Positions 23,760-37,102 of a stretch of 64,000 nucleotides of DNA are shown in pieces. The translations under genes and the position numbers were made by a program. Source of the DNA: Himantopus leucocephalus (taxonomy: Eukaryota > Chordata > Aves > Charadriiformes > Recurvirostridae); the NCBI GenBank assembly GCA_003993805.1, contig RSEF01000001.1, forward strand, positions 178,689,564 through 178,753,563, given 5' to 3'. The notes under the pieces were generated by a model. That model was given only the letters and a program-made list of their open reading frames with translations, made no database searches and was not told where the DNA came from. Each line of letters starts with the position of its first letter. Position 1 is the first letter of the stretch.

Positions 23760-26700
23760 ACCAGATTGCAAACTTTGTGCATCAACAGCATCGTACCACT
23801 TACAACAAAAATAGACCTTACGCCGAGATGCATTTACAAAAGTGTGAAATATATAAAATAACCTCTTCTCCTACATGATGTTCTGAAGGTTAAAGTTAAA
23901 ATATGTCCAGTTTTGGTTACTGCAGTTTAAAAAAATAATAATCATCTGACAATTAGGGAGAGGGAAATACAGCCACATGATTGGAAGTCTAGGAGCCATG
24001 ACCCTGAAATAAATGGCATTGTTTTGTTTTGAGAGGAAAGTATTGAGGGGAGAAATAGGTACATAGAAGTTTCTGCAAAGAAAATGTTAACAAGCTATTC
24101 TGTATTGCTGGTGAGGTCAGGAGAAGAAAAAAACCCTGTAAATTGTAGCAAGGAAGCCTTAGCTGAGGTAGGAAAAACTTTCAAACTTCAAGGCATGGAA
24201 AGTATTGAAACACATTACCTAGGTAAGCTGTTGGATTGCCATCTTTGGAGGACAGTCTCCAGGTAGACAAATATCTGTCAAGCAGTGTGGTAAACACTGA
24301 TTTCTTCATGGTGTAGGAGGAACCTCTGAATGGCCTCCAGACCCATTCTAAGCCCTGTTTTCTCTTGGTAGTTCATCAGCAGATAGAGCTGTTTACATGG
24401 AAGAGAAATTTGTGTACAGCACAGCAGCATTTTTGTTTGGATTTATGTATTTCTTCAGTAAATTAAGGACCATGGTACTATATGAAAATGCAGTTTCAGT
24501 AACATTTTGTAACAGTTTCCTTTTGAAGTTTGATGATCTGATGGGGGCGAAAAAAGCCCATAGTGCTGTGGCTGAGGTGCAACATAGGGGAAGTCATGGT
24601 GCAATTTTAAACTGCTGACAAATATTCTCATGGAGAAGTCTGAAATTATTTGCTGTTTCATACCTGTCTTTTGTTCTAGCATTTAAGATGAAATGCATAG
24701 TGTTGTATATGAATATTTCATTAGATAAATTTCTGAGAGCATTTAAAACCAATTGTAATATGCAAAACTAAAGCTGATTTCTCAGTGTCTAATATTTGTT
24801 CACTAATTGAAGATGGTGAAGCCTTTATTTTGCCTCCAGTTTTCCCTTTCAGCTTGCTTTGAAGCAAAATTAGGTTTTATGCTGATCAGAATTCAGTTAT
24901 TTGGTTAATTTATAGGGAAAGGGAAAGATTTTCTCATCACTACTAGGTGATTACCTGACCTACTTTATGGAGACAGAAAACCTTTGGACTTCTTCCCAGC
25001 TGTGCAGCACTATCCTAGGTTGTGTTTGACAGGACATCTTAGACATTGATTTGCAAGTGGGAATTTCCATGATAATGACATACGAGATTCAGAGGTTTGA
25101 GTGAACCAAATGTTTGGCGTAACATGTATAAATGTGGAATTTTTGGCTTGCTTTGGCAGAAACAGTAGACCGTTATCTTATGATATTAAATTAAAATGAT
25201 GCTGTTTGCTAATTACACTATATCACAATATGAAGATTATTCTCAGAATTTATTTGTTTCATTTGGTATAAATCAGGTAGTGAATGAATTGAGAATTGAA
25301 AGGGTATCAGGATCCTTCAAGGCATCCTGGTCTGCTGTTACCTCTAGAAGTTTTGCCCTTGATTTTGAAGACAGTGAAATTAGGTCCTTTTTCTACAAAA
25401 AAAAAAAAAGTATATGAGTCGTTGAGATGCCTTTCTGTGTTCAATAACTAAAACATTTAAAAACCACGACTGACTCAGTCTGTAGCTCCACTGCTGTGTG
25501 AGGTGTCAATAAGAAAAAAAGATGAGAGATTCCTCTATCAGTTGTTGTATGCTCATCTGGCTCGTGTAAGATCATGTCTACCCACTAGGTATGTTGCTGA
25601 TCATATGTCTCATTTGCTGCAATAACGAGTGTAGGAGAAACATCCAGGATGATCAGCAGTTCATAAGACAGCATCTCCCCTTCAAAATCTATCTAAATAT
25701 TGCTAGTTAGCTTAGTTAACAGATTTAACAAGTTTTAAGGGCTGAAGGAAGCTAACAAAGAGTCGGAGCAAATTAGTTACAACCTGTTAATAAACAGGGT
25801 TTTGCTGGACTTTTTAACTCTTGAGGTGTTGCCAGATAACGTGCAATGATGTATGTGGAGCAATGTTGCACTTCAACAGCTTCTGGCAGCCACAGTATCT
25901 GTAAATGTCTAGCTGTGAGGGAGCTTAAAGGTGTAGGAGGAACAAAATCATGTAGTGAAGGACCTCAAGGGAGGCCACAAGACCTGTCAGCTGAGGCATC
26001 CCTGGGACTGTGTGATACTTTGCTTTCTGTTCTGTGCATCTTTTGCAATGGCTTCATTCAAATTGCTTTGCAGCTGAAAGAAAAAGGAGGGCTACTTCAA
26101 TGATTGACTGTTCAGAGTTGTCATCATTTGTGTTTTCAGATGGCCCTTGTTTTGGTTTGGAAGCTTCTGCTGTAGAGTAGCTGGCATATGGTCTTTGAGC
26201 ATTCCTGTTCCTCCAGATTTGCACTTTCACTGAGAAATCCCACTTGCTGCTGTTATGCAGAAACTCACATAAGGTCATTTTTTCCAAAAATACATTTATG
26301 AATGCTATATTGATGGATTGCATAATTTAGAGAAATATTGTATAGTGGCAGGAATAGTACTGAAGATGTCACATTTTTCCAAATGATTCATTCCTCTTCA
26401 TGCACAAAGGAAACTTGTTTTTACAATAATTTATGTGACCTTGCTTGGTGGGTGCAGTTCATTGGGAAGTGAACTGGCAAAATACCAAGAAAAATGAATT
26501 TTGGCCTGCGTTAATAGGGAGGCAGTGATTTTTTTCCCCTTCACTTCCCAAAGGATGAGAGCTGTATTAAAGCAAATATTCTTATGATTTTGTGGGATTT
26601 TCTTTAGAGCTGAAACAATAAAGCACGTTCTGCCATTTTCTATTGAATCACATTGGTTTGAGCCTCCGTTCTATGTGAAAACTGTTGGAGCATTGCTATG

Positions 26701-26763
26701 TTTAAATTCAGCTGTTGCTGTTGAATCTCAATAGTTTACTATTTGTGTTTACAGTCATAGGAC
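23760..26763. other. non-coding unique sequence
   Basis: About 3 kb with no recognisable gene. Short frames (73-85 codons, for example 25846-26103 plus) have no motif. A 13-A run lies near 25400. Confidence 0.5.
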
Positions 26764-26866
26764 CTGATCCTGCAATCATATCAATGCAGAAAGTTCCTTC
26801 TATCTAGAAAGTCCCAGAAGTAAGAGTAAGACACGTCTGCCAGGATCAATATGATTGCAGGGTCAG
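26764..26866. mobile_element. old palindromic (hairpin) non-autonomous DNA element
   Basis: Two arms form an inverted repeat: CTGATCCTGCAATCATAT at 26764-26781 and ATATGATTGCAGGGTCAG at 26849-26866, 17 of 18 positions pairing (the odd one is a G-T type pair) around a 67-bp centre. The outer wording, GACCTGATCCTGCAAT with GCAGGGTCAGAATC, is typical of old hairpin elements that I know from bird and reptile DNA, whose arms end in GATCCTGCA. The centre is decayed. It codes for nothing. A conserved regulatory role or a folded RNA is possible but not shown. Confidence 0.5.
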
Positions 26867-29250
26867 AATCAATCACAAAGAACCTACATCTCGTACCATG
26901 CTGAAGCCTTTATTTTACATATGACATGTACAAGTACAAAAAAATACAGGAGAGTCTACACTATGACTGCATGTACAAAGTTCATTGTTGTGCATTATGT
27001 TGTCCGTGACTTACAGAACTAAGTAAGCTACACTGCACACAGAAAATGGGGAGTTGTTCCTACATCGCACTGTCTTCTTGGCAATCTACAGCTCTTTTAT
27101 AAAATGACACAAAGTTTGCTACTTAATGAGTTTTGCACAGGCAAAATGACCCCAGATTTTCAATGACTTGGGGAAGGTTCATGCAACCTTTTTCTTATCA
27201 TTGTAATGATGCCAGTAAAATGTAGGGTGGTACAGTGAGCAGTTGGTGTAGTGAGCTGGTCAAGTCCATCTTACATCTGTAACCTTGCTGATAGCAATAT
27301 GCTTAGTGTGGAAGCTGGAATGAATGATACTGCCGAACATGCATGTTCTGCTGGTGTAGCAGATCACGATGTGTTGTTTTAGCGTAGTCTTTCAGAGACT
27401 GAAGTAGTTTGAATGTGTGGACCCTTTACGTCTTAAACACAGCATGAGCATAAAAAAAAAATAGTTTTTGTCTCAAAAAGCTGAAAATTGCCATATACTT
27501 GCCATTGCTTGTCAACATATAATTCAGCTTGTAATTCTTATAGCAGAGCTCAGCAAAGAAGTGAGTGAGTGGGAATGGTTTTAAAATTCATGGGAGAACT
27601 TTTAAAGAAAATAATCTTGTAACACCTCTAAAATGCCTTTCTCTTTTGGATCCTTATGCATATGAAGTATAATGACAGACACATCAAAAGGCCATGTGGG
27701 AATACCCTTGGAACCATGTTTTCTTGAAACTGTTATTGGGGAGTTACAAACAGGACAGGAATACTGCTCCTCATTTTCCCTGCGAGTTGTACATTCACCT
27801 GCAGGGACTGGGGCTAAGGGCTGCCAGAAGGATCAGTGTTGTTGCTCCCAGAAGCAACACTGTTAGATGGGATTGTGGCTGTGGTTATGCCAGATAATTT
27901 TTGTCACGCATGACCAGCAAGAGTAATTTTTGAGGATAGTTAACTTCCTTTTCCACTTTAGGCCCTGCTCATCCTCAGTGTTGAGGGGAGAGGTATAATT
28001 TTGGCCATATCTTACAGAAGAAGTATAGTGACCCACACTGACCGTGACTGTTTCTCTTCCCTGCCGTTGCACTTGCTGGTTCTTGCCATGCAAAATAGCC
28101 CAGCCAAGAACCTTAGGAGGGCAGAGGATGCTCACAGTTGTGCCTTCTCATTCCTGTTTTTTTGCCATACACAGCAAAAGTCTCACAATGACTCACAGTG
28201 ACATAGCCTGGTATAAAATACTTGAATTGCTGTTTTATACTGACTGTATCCCTATGCTTATTGGGAAATTTTTACATAAATGAACTCATGGATGTGGTGG
28301 CATGTATGTAACTGATTAGTAAGAGCCATAATTTCAGCTGAGACTTGCAACCATCGAGAAAAGTTCTCTGAGGAATGATGCAATCTTTTTCTTTTCCCTG
28401 ATTCAGAAATTTCCAGGAGTCTTGTAGCTGCTACTTGTTTCTCATCATTGAATCCTGTTTCTTCCTTCTGGCAGCTCCTTTTATCTGTCTTCAGATTTGA
28501 ACTAGTCCTGACTCTTTCACTTTTTTCAAATGCTCATTGAGAGAACAGTTCCCAAATACAGAGAGTAACCATCTAACAGCAGGAACTGGAACACCAGCTG
28601 TATTTAGCTTTGCAATCATTGCGACTTTCATGACAACTTTCTAAGTTGTTTATTTCCTGAAAAGTGATGTTAAAACAGCATTGTGGGGTTCCACAATTAC
28701 TGCCACTTGGAGCCTGCTAGATCAAATTTTCTCAGCTTATAGGAAAAAACCCCACTTTTTTTCCAAATGCCAACCCTGCGTATCAGCTTGAGATCAGAAA
28801 TTCAAGCTGTGTTCATTCTGGCTCTTGCATCTTTAGCAGCAAAGTCAGAGATGTTCTTAACAATTCTGTTGTGAAGGTGCATGGGCCACAGAGGAGGCAG
28901 ATCCTCTTCTAGAAGTTGCATTGCCTGTGCAAGAGGAATGAAAAGCGGTTAAGAGCTTATTTTTCTCACAGAGGAAGCTTGACAGGAGTTTATACTACAT
29001 TACAGCACAGTTCTGTGGCATAAGTAGGCAACATTTTTACACTAATGCTGTTTTGTCTATAATTTTGTTCTAGGTTCACAAACAAAAATAGTTGTCTCAG
29101 ACTATTTTAGCATCTTTCTTTTTATCTCTGAATGAATTTATTTCAACCATCCTTAAATAGCCACTGCTTTAAAGAATAGGAAAACTAAAAGTACAAGAAT
29201 CCTGCAAAAAATTGACTGATTTGATTAGACCTTCTCTAATTGTCTTGACT
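26867..29250. other. non-coding unique sequence
   Basis: No gene recognised. Overlapping frames of 64-90 codons between 27672 and 28283 lie on both strands and have no family resemblance. Sequence at 26900-27010 (TTTATTTTACATATGACATG and following) is A/T-rich without coding potential. Confidence 0.5.
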
Positions 29251-29319
29251 GTTTTTTGGGTAGGGTTTTGGGTTTGGGTGTTTTGTGGTTTGGTTTTTTT
29301 TTGGTTTTTTTTTTTTTTG
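29251..29319. repeat. T/G low-complexity tract
   Basis: G-triplets separated by T runs (GGGTAGGGTTTTGGGTTTGGG) are followed by long T runs. It is not the vertebrate telomere repeat: no TTAGGG tandem is present. Four G-triplets close together could form a G-quadruplex on the plus strand. Confidence 0.75.
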
Positions 29320-31004
29320 AGAGGGAGAGAACAAAACATTGTACCCATATTTGATAAAATTTATAGACTTACACCCTCATAAATGTTGACAGTTCTGTAA
29401 AATGTCTTCTAGCCTCTGTCGTTATGTTTCTTACTAAATTGCATGTTGTGGCATGTTTTCTTATTGCATTTGGTCCCAGACCACAAAGATCTGAAACTGC
29501 ACAGAGTTGGGATTTAAGTTCATGCCCAACTTGGAATATATCAAACTTTATGTGAACTTGATCGAACCCTGTGAGAAATGGCACCATGCAGCGGGGCAAA
29601 CTTAGCTCTGATGTCCCTAAGGACAGGACTTTTGCTCCCATGAGGGCAGAAGTTTGTCTCCTTCCTAAACAGCTGGGATTTTTTGCTCAGTGTTTTACCA
29701 CTCTATTGATAGTCTTGCTCTCTAATGTGGCACCTGTAAAGAAAGGATGGATGAGCAGCGAGGAACGTGGCTTTACTACTTTTCTCATCTCTTTGGGCAC
29801 TGTCTTCCCCTGAGAAAATGGAGACTTGTCTGTCTCTAACTTGTAAAACCTCAGTTTTGTCTGCTGCAGAGGCTGCGCCCCTGGGATACGGTGCTCTCCA
29901 GTGCTATCGTGTGTGACTTCCAATGACCATTTAAATATATGGTTTGGAAGTGCATGGTCCAGGTTCACCTAAGCTAAGTGAGACTGGATAGAATTAGACT
30001 ACTGGATGACACAGTTCCCAGACTTAACTTCAACGATCCTAGAAATGCTACATTTTTCTGTTAGTGCATGTATGTGTGTGTATAAGTAACAGTATGTAGC
30101 TGAGATACTAGACTAAATAAATGCAAGAAAAATTAATGTCTTAAATCCAGCTGTAAAGTCAGAGATCATTATAAGTGTTCCCAGTTATTGTGACAAATTA
30201 CGTCTGATGCCTGCTATTCACTCTGTAGTGAAATAATTATAAATTCCAGAGCAGGGAAATTCCTCAAGAATATTTCTTCCAAGAAAGTAATGGACTTCTA
30301 GTATTAGAGTAGTTTTTATTTAATAAACTGTCTTCCATATTATCTTTCCTTTTCTCATGTATTATTTCTAAAATTCCTAATTTAAGGAGAGTGTGCACTG
30401 ATACCCAGTTGTGACTTGTTAGGTTATAGATATCTTCCTAGGTGGTGAATTTTCACTGTTAGTAGGTTTGCTTAAAAGCCTGATGCGAATGTCTTAGTGC
30501 TCCATGCTTTAACAAGATTCGTTTTATTTCTGACAGTTGTTGAGATACCCAAATCTTTTTTTTCCCACAAATCTGTCAAGCTGCCAGACTACACCTGTGT
30601 ATTTCTGCCCATTCTACTAGTTAGCAGTAAATGGTGGGAGTCATTTGTAGCTACAGAGTGGCACGCCAGTATTTAAGAGTCTTAAGCAGAAAATATGCTC
30701 TGTTGTTAATAACTGATTTATTTACTTTAAATTTTTTTTTAAGCTACTTCCTTATTTTTGCAGCTGGCATGCGAAAACTGATAAATAACATGGTAGGGTT
30801 TTTTGTATTGTTAACAGCCATGGTCCTAAACATGTAACAACAGTGGACTATTGATTTTTATTACTTCTGCCCTCTTTCCTGTGATTTTTATTAGACCCAC
30901 AGCTAAGCCTTCTATCAAATATAATAATCCTTGTGCAAATTCTAACTTAGGCTTTGAAGAAATCCTGGGAGAAGAGTGACTTATGTATTATAATACAAAT
31001 TATC

Positions 31005-31037
31005 CATAAAAATTCTCCCACTGGTGGGACTTTTATG
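31005..31037. repeat. short imperfect inverted repeat (hairpin)
   Basis: CATAAAA pairs with TTTTATG on the outside and TCCCAC with GTGGGA on the inside around a 2-base loop; an ATTC bulge on the left faces a single C on the right. It could be a piece of an old hairpin transposon or chance in A/T-rich DNA. No terminator meaning applies in this genome type. Confidence 0.55.
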
Positions 31038-33294
31038 TCTGAATAAAGATTTATCTTGCATCTGGATTGGACAAAAACTCAAATCATGCTACTTGTGTGG
31101 AGTATTGTTGTGGGAGAGGGTTGTTTGTCTCTTTGGAAACAGTAGTAAAGTGTTATTGAAGTAGTTGCATTGTTCAGATGGAAAAATATCTTCTGTAGTA
31201 GTTCTTAACATTGAAGGAAAAGTGTAAGTGTATTGTTCCATTACCTGCAGGTTGATATGCATCCTACAGTGAGGAGTAATTTGTAAATAATTTAAAATGT
31301 TTTAAACTTGAATATTGCAACTATAGTGCTTTGCCAGCCTCTCTGTCTGATAGTGAAGGCATCTTCTATTTAACAAATAGTTTTATGTAAATAGTTGAAA
31401 CCCAGAATATCAGAGAATCTTAATGTTGTTCCAATTGCTATTACCTTTGATTTAAAATGCTTTAAACAGTGATCTTTGCTTTTGCGTGTCTGTTGCATGC
31501 AGCTGAGAATGCTTGAAGAATATATTCCTCATTGCTGTATATAAAAACTTGGTTATGTTTTAGTGTAGCAAATCAGAAATTAAAACTTATATGTGGAACA
31601 TGATAATTTTTAAGTTACGGGCACCGTTCATTAAAGATGAAGTCCAATGTGTGGATATCTTATATTTTTACTCCAGTATTAAGACAGGAGACAATTTGCT
31701 CATTCCTGCCCAGATGGAACGTTTAAACGCTGAAGAACAGTTAACCTCTAGACTGATTAGAAATGTAGAAAATGAAATGACTGAAAAACTCTAGACAATT
31801 GCTAATGGCACGTACAGTCTTTCACCTTAGCTTAAGTTCAGATTTTTTCCAGGTCAGAAGCAGCTGAGAGTTTGTACCACCTGATAGTTTTTTCCATGCC
31901 TCTGGTACACAAGCTGGGAAGAAGGGTTCGGATAAAGTTGCTGTTGTTTAGCAGGAACTCAGCACTATCAAGGTGGGTCTGCAGACTGCTCTAGTAGTGG
32001 CATAAGCTTGGAGACGGAACTCTTCCTCTTGTCAATAGTTTGGCCGTTTGAAACCATAGCTATTGCATAAAAGCAATAAAATGTTAGGGATTCAGTTTTT
32101 GTCACAGCCCAGATGTGCTAGAAGAAGTATTTGCATGGCGGTTTGGATATTACTTCCTGCAAAAGCAGTCTCCCTGTAGCTGATCTTATTCCTGGCCTTA
32201 CTAAAGATGTCCTAGCAGAATGAGAGTCTGTTTTCTAGCATTTTCTTACACAGATTGGTTGCTGCTTCGTCAGAAGTAGCAGGAGATCTGCATGACTAAT
32301 ACAGCAAAGTGCCCCTGTGAGTTGGCAGGTAGAGCCAAAAGAAAGATCAAGACCCTCAGGGGAAAACCATCACTAGAGCCCTGATGGAAAACCATCAGTA
32401 TCCCCCAAAGACCCTTTTAACATTATTTGACTCATAGTTCTATGAGAGCAGATTGCTTTATTTAGCACCTTATTTTTGTCCACGTGCCAAAAGCCCTCGT
32501 AGTGCTCACTGAGGTGTGTAAGCAGTATTGTGCTCAGTTTAATACAGCTCTCGTAATGTGATTTGGCCAATGTTGCGTATTAAGTCAGGGGCACAAGTAG
32601 ATGGAGCAATCAGGAATCATGAGCCCTATTCACTAAATCCTCCTTCTGTGAAAACTTAATGGTTGTAACTTCAGCTCTATAATTAATATCTTCTTGCCGG
32701 CCGGCTGGCCATGTGGTACACTGATAATGGCTAACCTTGCCAGTGGAGAGTAAGGGTTTCATGCTAGACATTGAGGGTCTGTCTTCGTTTTTATTGTATG
32801 AGTGTGCAGGAGAAACAGAGAAAGCAGTATTTGTTAGTTAAATTGGACTAATTTAGGTATTACAAACAAGTTGTGGCTAAAGACCCTCAAAAGTCTTTTT
32901 AAAAGTGCAAATATTCTCTCAGCATTGTGGCAGACTGTAACGTGGACCAAGTTGTAGTACATTGGCCGATCCTGGCGCACTCAAAGGTCTGTCTTCTGTG
33001 GTATCATGTATCATGCTAGCATCCAATACCAGATGGTCGGGGAAAGAGTGCATAAGAAACAGACTGGGTCTGGAGAGTGCAGAACAGCAAAAGCTTTTGT
33101 TACAGTGAGAGCCAGTACACATCTCAGTTTGAGCAGTGCAAGCTAGGAGGGGCAAGGTTGTGTAAACATGGTCCTTTTGCCTCTCTTTTAGTAGGACTGG
33201 GGAAGCTCTTGGCAGGGGTAAAAGCTGCTTGAGCCTTGTTGAAAATCTGGTCAGTGAATGTGTGGTTGACTTTGACTATGGTGAACACCTTCAT

Positions 33295-33345
33295 GCATAG
33301 GGCAGGACATAATTGCTGGGCAGTACAGCATAATTGCATAGGGCA
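33295..33345. repeat. patch of short direct repeats
   Basis: GCATAGGGCA occurs at 33295 and 33336 (41 bp apart) and CATAATTGC at 33308 and 33329 (21 bp apart). This suggests a small slippage-type duplication that has since been rearranged. Confidence 0.55.
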
Positions 33346-34164
33346 ATGCATAACGTTACACCTCTCTGAAACAGCAGGATTTAACTTCTATTATGGAACT
33401 GAGGACACGTTCATTATTTCTGTATCTGACAAATATATGTTTGTTCTCTGCACTCTTCTGCTGTGGACAGAGGAGTCAGATATTTTGGCTTAACTACAAC
33501 TAAAGCCTGAGAACAACAAAAGACAAAAGCTAATTAGTATTCTTTTGACTGCTGCTCTGAAGGAATGGAACTGTATTCTCAGCTCTCTCTTAAGCTCCAG
33601 TGGAGATTAAAAGAAGACAATTACTACGAGGGAGGACAGAAAAAAAGAAATGGAAACAAGGCAGATCCAGGCAAGGAAAAGGTCTGCCCAAGCATTTCTT
33701 CACACTGTAAATTCATGCAAAATAAACCTTGAAGAGAGACCTGCATTGAAGCGTGTTCTCTCTTTGCAGGTTTCCTCCGTAGCTTTTGCATAGGGTCTCA
33801 CTCTTTCTGTGCTTGGAGAAAATATGTTGTCCGTTCCTTTTACTGGACTGGTTTGTGGAGCAGACAGTCCCACTGCAAAGTAGCACAAGGAACATGGACA
33901 GTGTATTATGCAGTGCAGGATGCCAGTGGGATCAGCAACTTGCTGCAAGAGCACATTCCGTTGAATGAATAAGTTATACCTACTTAAAAATGTAATATGG
34001 ACCAACACTTTCAATCTATAAAAGCAGAGTGCAGATTCACATCTCACGGGTGGCTGCTTTAGCTTGTGTGGCTGGCACTGACACAACTGCCAAGGGTAAC
34101 CCAAGCAAGGTAACTACTGATCTTGGCGCTTTAACGCAGCTAGTATGAACTGTAGTTAGGAGCA

Positions 34165-34196
34165 TTTTTCTTTTTCTTTCTTTTTTTTTCTTCCCC
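34165..34196. repeat. pyrimidine tract
   Basis: T-rich run with scattered C (TTTTTCTTTTTCTTTC and on), ending CTTCCCC. A similar tract lies at 34383-34420. Confidence 0.75.
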
Positions 34197-34382
34197 TATG
34201 CTGTGTAAAGAGTTAGCTACAAATTGGCTTCTACAGAAGCACCAGGAGCAGTTCAGAGCCTCTGGTGAAGATCTAAACCTGGGAAATCACTGGCATCTGC
34301 CATCTGAGATACTAATATATTCAAGGAAGTGTGGTTCTGACTTTGAATTCTTGTTTGTCCGCTCTCCTTCCAATTTTAAAAG

Positions 34383-34420
34383 GTTTTTTTTTCTTTTTCT
34401 TTTCTTTTTTTCTTCTTCAA
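34383..34420. repeat. pyrimidine tract
   Basis: T runs broken by single C, ending TTCTTCTTC, about 200 bp downstream of a similar tract. The intervening 190 bp is unique. Confidence 0.75.
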
Positions 34421-37102
34421 CACTTTCAATCAGCGTGGCTGTTCTGACTGGCTTTGCTGGCAGCTCTCCCTTGATAGTTGACAGTGACCTGGAAAGGACA
34501 TCTCCTGAGGCGGCAGGATTGTGGGGCCAGTGTTAAGAGAGTGCATCAAGGCAGTTCATAGTTTAATCCTTTTCAATATGTATAACAGCACATAACCATG
34601 AATGCCGGTTAACAAATCCAATAGATATCCAAGAACACTTTGTTTGAAAGACCACTTTAGTTTGGGTTAATACTGGGTTTGATGTTTGACTGTAGCCCTT
34701 GTTTGTCTTGTATGTACCGGGAGGCCAAAGCACAGGGTGCATTTATGCAGCTTATGAACTGCATGCGTGCTGATTTTTATTTGAAGTGTAAACTGAATCT
34801 TTTCTGATCATTTGTTAGTGTTAGCTAGAGAAACATACCCAGGCTGCGAGAGTTGCTTCAGCAATCAAAGCTCTCATGTCCAATACATCTGGAAACAGAT
34901 AGGCTTTTTTCTTGTCAAAGTTGATTCTCTCAAAAGAAGTTGGGTGGACAGGAGAGAAACAGTTCTTTGGACTCTCCAGAAATGAAGACAACTTTTTCAT
35001 TGCTGGTGGATGTTAGAGCAGCTGTAAAGTTTTTCCAGTTTCTGCTGAAATTGATAACCCACAACAGCTGTCAGCAGGCTAGAGACTACAGAATGCCATA
35101 GACTGTGCTGTAGTTTAATAAAGCCCAGCTAAGATCTAGCAAAGATGTAAAGCCCATCTACTTCGGCTGTGCTACCCCTGACCATTTGTTCTTTTACTTT
35201 ATTTCTAAACTAAAAAAATACTCATGTATCACATATAGGGTGACTTGTTTCTCTACTATGTACACGGTTTTGAAGTGAAACATCATAAAGTATAACACCT
35301 TTTGGCTGTATTTTTCTTTCATTTGCCTTAAAAAGAATACAGAACCCATTGAAAGGATCAAAAAGTATGTCCTTTCCTGCGAAATAGCATCATCTGGAAT
35401 AAAACCTAAACCATATTCAGCCATCTCAAATTTTTACAAATGTATACTGTCCCTGGCACTATCCCTTTCTGTATGTTCTTTCCCTAATTCCCTCAAACAA
35501 ACCAACCAAGCAGTGGGGTGAGCCTTTGCTATCATTTATATTAGCAGAGCCGGCTCCAGGAAAACATACACAAGTTTGACTTCATCAACACATTTTGCTG
35601 AAATACCATAAGACATTAGTGAGGCTTTGTGTTTAGCAGACAGTGTAATTGCAAGGCATGAAAGCAGGCACGTTGCCCTTATTTTGTTCTTTTGTTCAAA
35701 TTTTAATCCTTTTAAATCCTTTTTCCTAGTGTTTTCCAAGGAAGAATTAAATGCTTGACTATTTTTGTGACTACTTTTATTTCTGTTAATTCTTTGTCAG
35801 ATCGTTTCTTTTCACAGTTTCGGATTTTACGGGTGGTCATTGAAAGCCATCAGCATTCACTCTGGGCTAGGGGATGTGTGATGGCTGGCCTATCACTCTT
35901 GGCTGACTGGCAGACTGACAGTAATATTGCTCTGCAATAACTGTTGCAGATCAGTGACCGTTTAGGACATCGTGGGTTTTGTGGGTCACTCCCCCCAGTC
36001 CCAGTATCACCCTGAACATGTCTTGATATAGGAGAGTAAGAATAGTTTGAGGACATCAAAGAGCAAACAACTGCATGAGGAGACTACGTAGCATAGAAAT
36101 TATTAATGAAGTGATATATTTGGCACTGCTAGCATTATTTTTTTTGATAATGTATTCAGGAGGAAGTAAATCAGTAATGGGATTTAAGAAGCACAAAAGG
36201 AGATTTCAGTCTAATAAATAGGTGTTACCAAATATCTGTAGATATTACAGAAGTGTGGAGGATTTTTGTGTGAATTGCAAGCCCATACCCAAATTTCTAA
36301 CTCTGTTGAGCACTGGATTGGTACAGTATCTGTTGAAGATGGCATTAGTGCTTTGCATTACTTTCGTCATTACTGTATAGGTTTCCCCACTGTGTAAGAA
36401 ATACCAGATCTTCATTGCTGGTTCCATGAAGAAGCTGATAACTTCATGGCACCTGAAATTACCTCTCACTCCTCACTGAATTTCCAGATTGTTTTATTGA
36501 AGCAAACAGCACTAACATGAAGTATTCAAGCCCCCCAACTTGCTAGTTTTTACAGAAAGGAATTGATCTTCCTTCTTTGCATTCTGTTTCTGGACGGTTC
36601 TTTCTGTTTTCAAAATATTTTGTTTTTCCTATGTGAAACTATGCTGCCCTAATAATTGAAAATCTCTGGAAAACAGTTAACCAATAGGATCATTAAACTC
36701 GTTTGCCAGATACATATGTAGGATTTACTAGTCTGTGACTCTGCAGATTCAACATGTGATATTTTCCTCCTTGTTATACATGAATGCATCAGGCAAGGAG
36801 AGGGAGACCTGAATTGAGTGCAGACACTCCATCATACACTAGAAAATGTAATTGAAGACATGCATTGAGTAGATGATGGTAACTGTGTCTGCTCTCTCTG
36901 TGTCACAGGTGGAGTTGGCTATGGTCCAGGCAGGACCTTCAAGCAGATGTTGTTGCTACCTGCTGCCTCAAGGCAGCACATGCATCCTATACCTATGTAA
37001 CTTGGGACAGGTACTTGTACAAGGTACTCCCTCAACCCTCCAGCACTGGGCTTCCAGACTGCTCTTCCTAGCATCCCTGTCAGGCAACTTGAACTTTGCT
37101 GA
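34421..37102. other. non-coding unique sequence
   Basis: No gene, RNA or repeat family recognised. The frame at 36873-37169 plus (98 codons) ends inside the duplicated contig end described at 37103-37239 and shows no domain. Confidence 0.5.

Larger units (their letters stand above)
29320..34164. other. non-coding unique sequence
   Basis: Nearly 5 kb with no recognised gene. It includes a 33-bp imperfect hairpin at 31005-31037, a small patch of short direct repeats at 33295-33345 and a 134-codon minus-strand frame (33700-34104) that I judge to be chance. Confidence 0.5.

Noticed and set aside
23537..23878. 113-codon plus-strand frame
   Set aside because: Antisense shadow of the minus-strand CR1 ORF2 copy, extended by chance into flanking DNA.
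29258..29290. Interstitial telomere repeat
   Set aside because: TAGGGTTTTGGGTTTGGG is irregular; no tandem TTAGGG units are present.
31591..31794. 67-codon plus-strand frame with a polar, helix-like C-terminal half, considered as an exon
   Set aside because: It ends in an ordinary stop, has no clear splice sites and no family that I recognise.
33700..34104. 134-codon minus-strand open frame, the longest outside Ns and transposons
   Set aside because: No domain, signal peptide or family resemblance, and overlapping frames on the other strand are equally open. Such a length is expected by chance in 64 kb.
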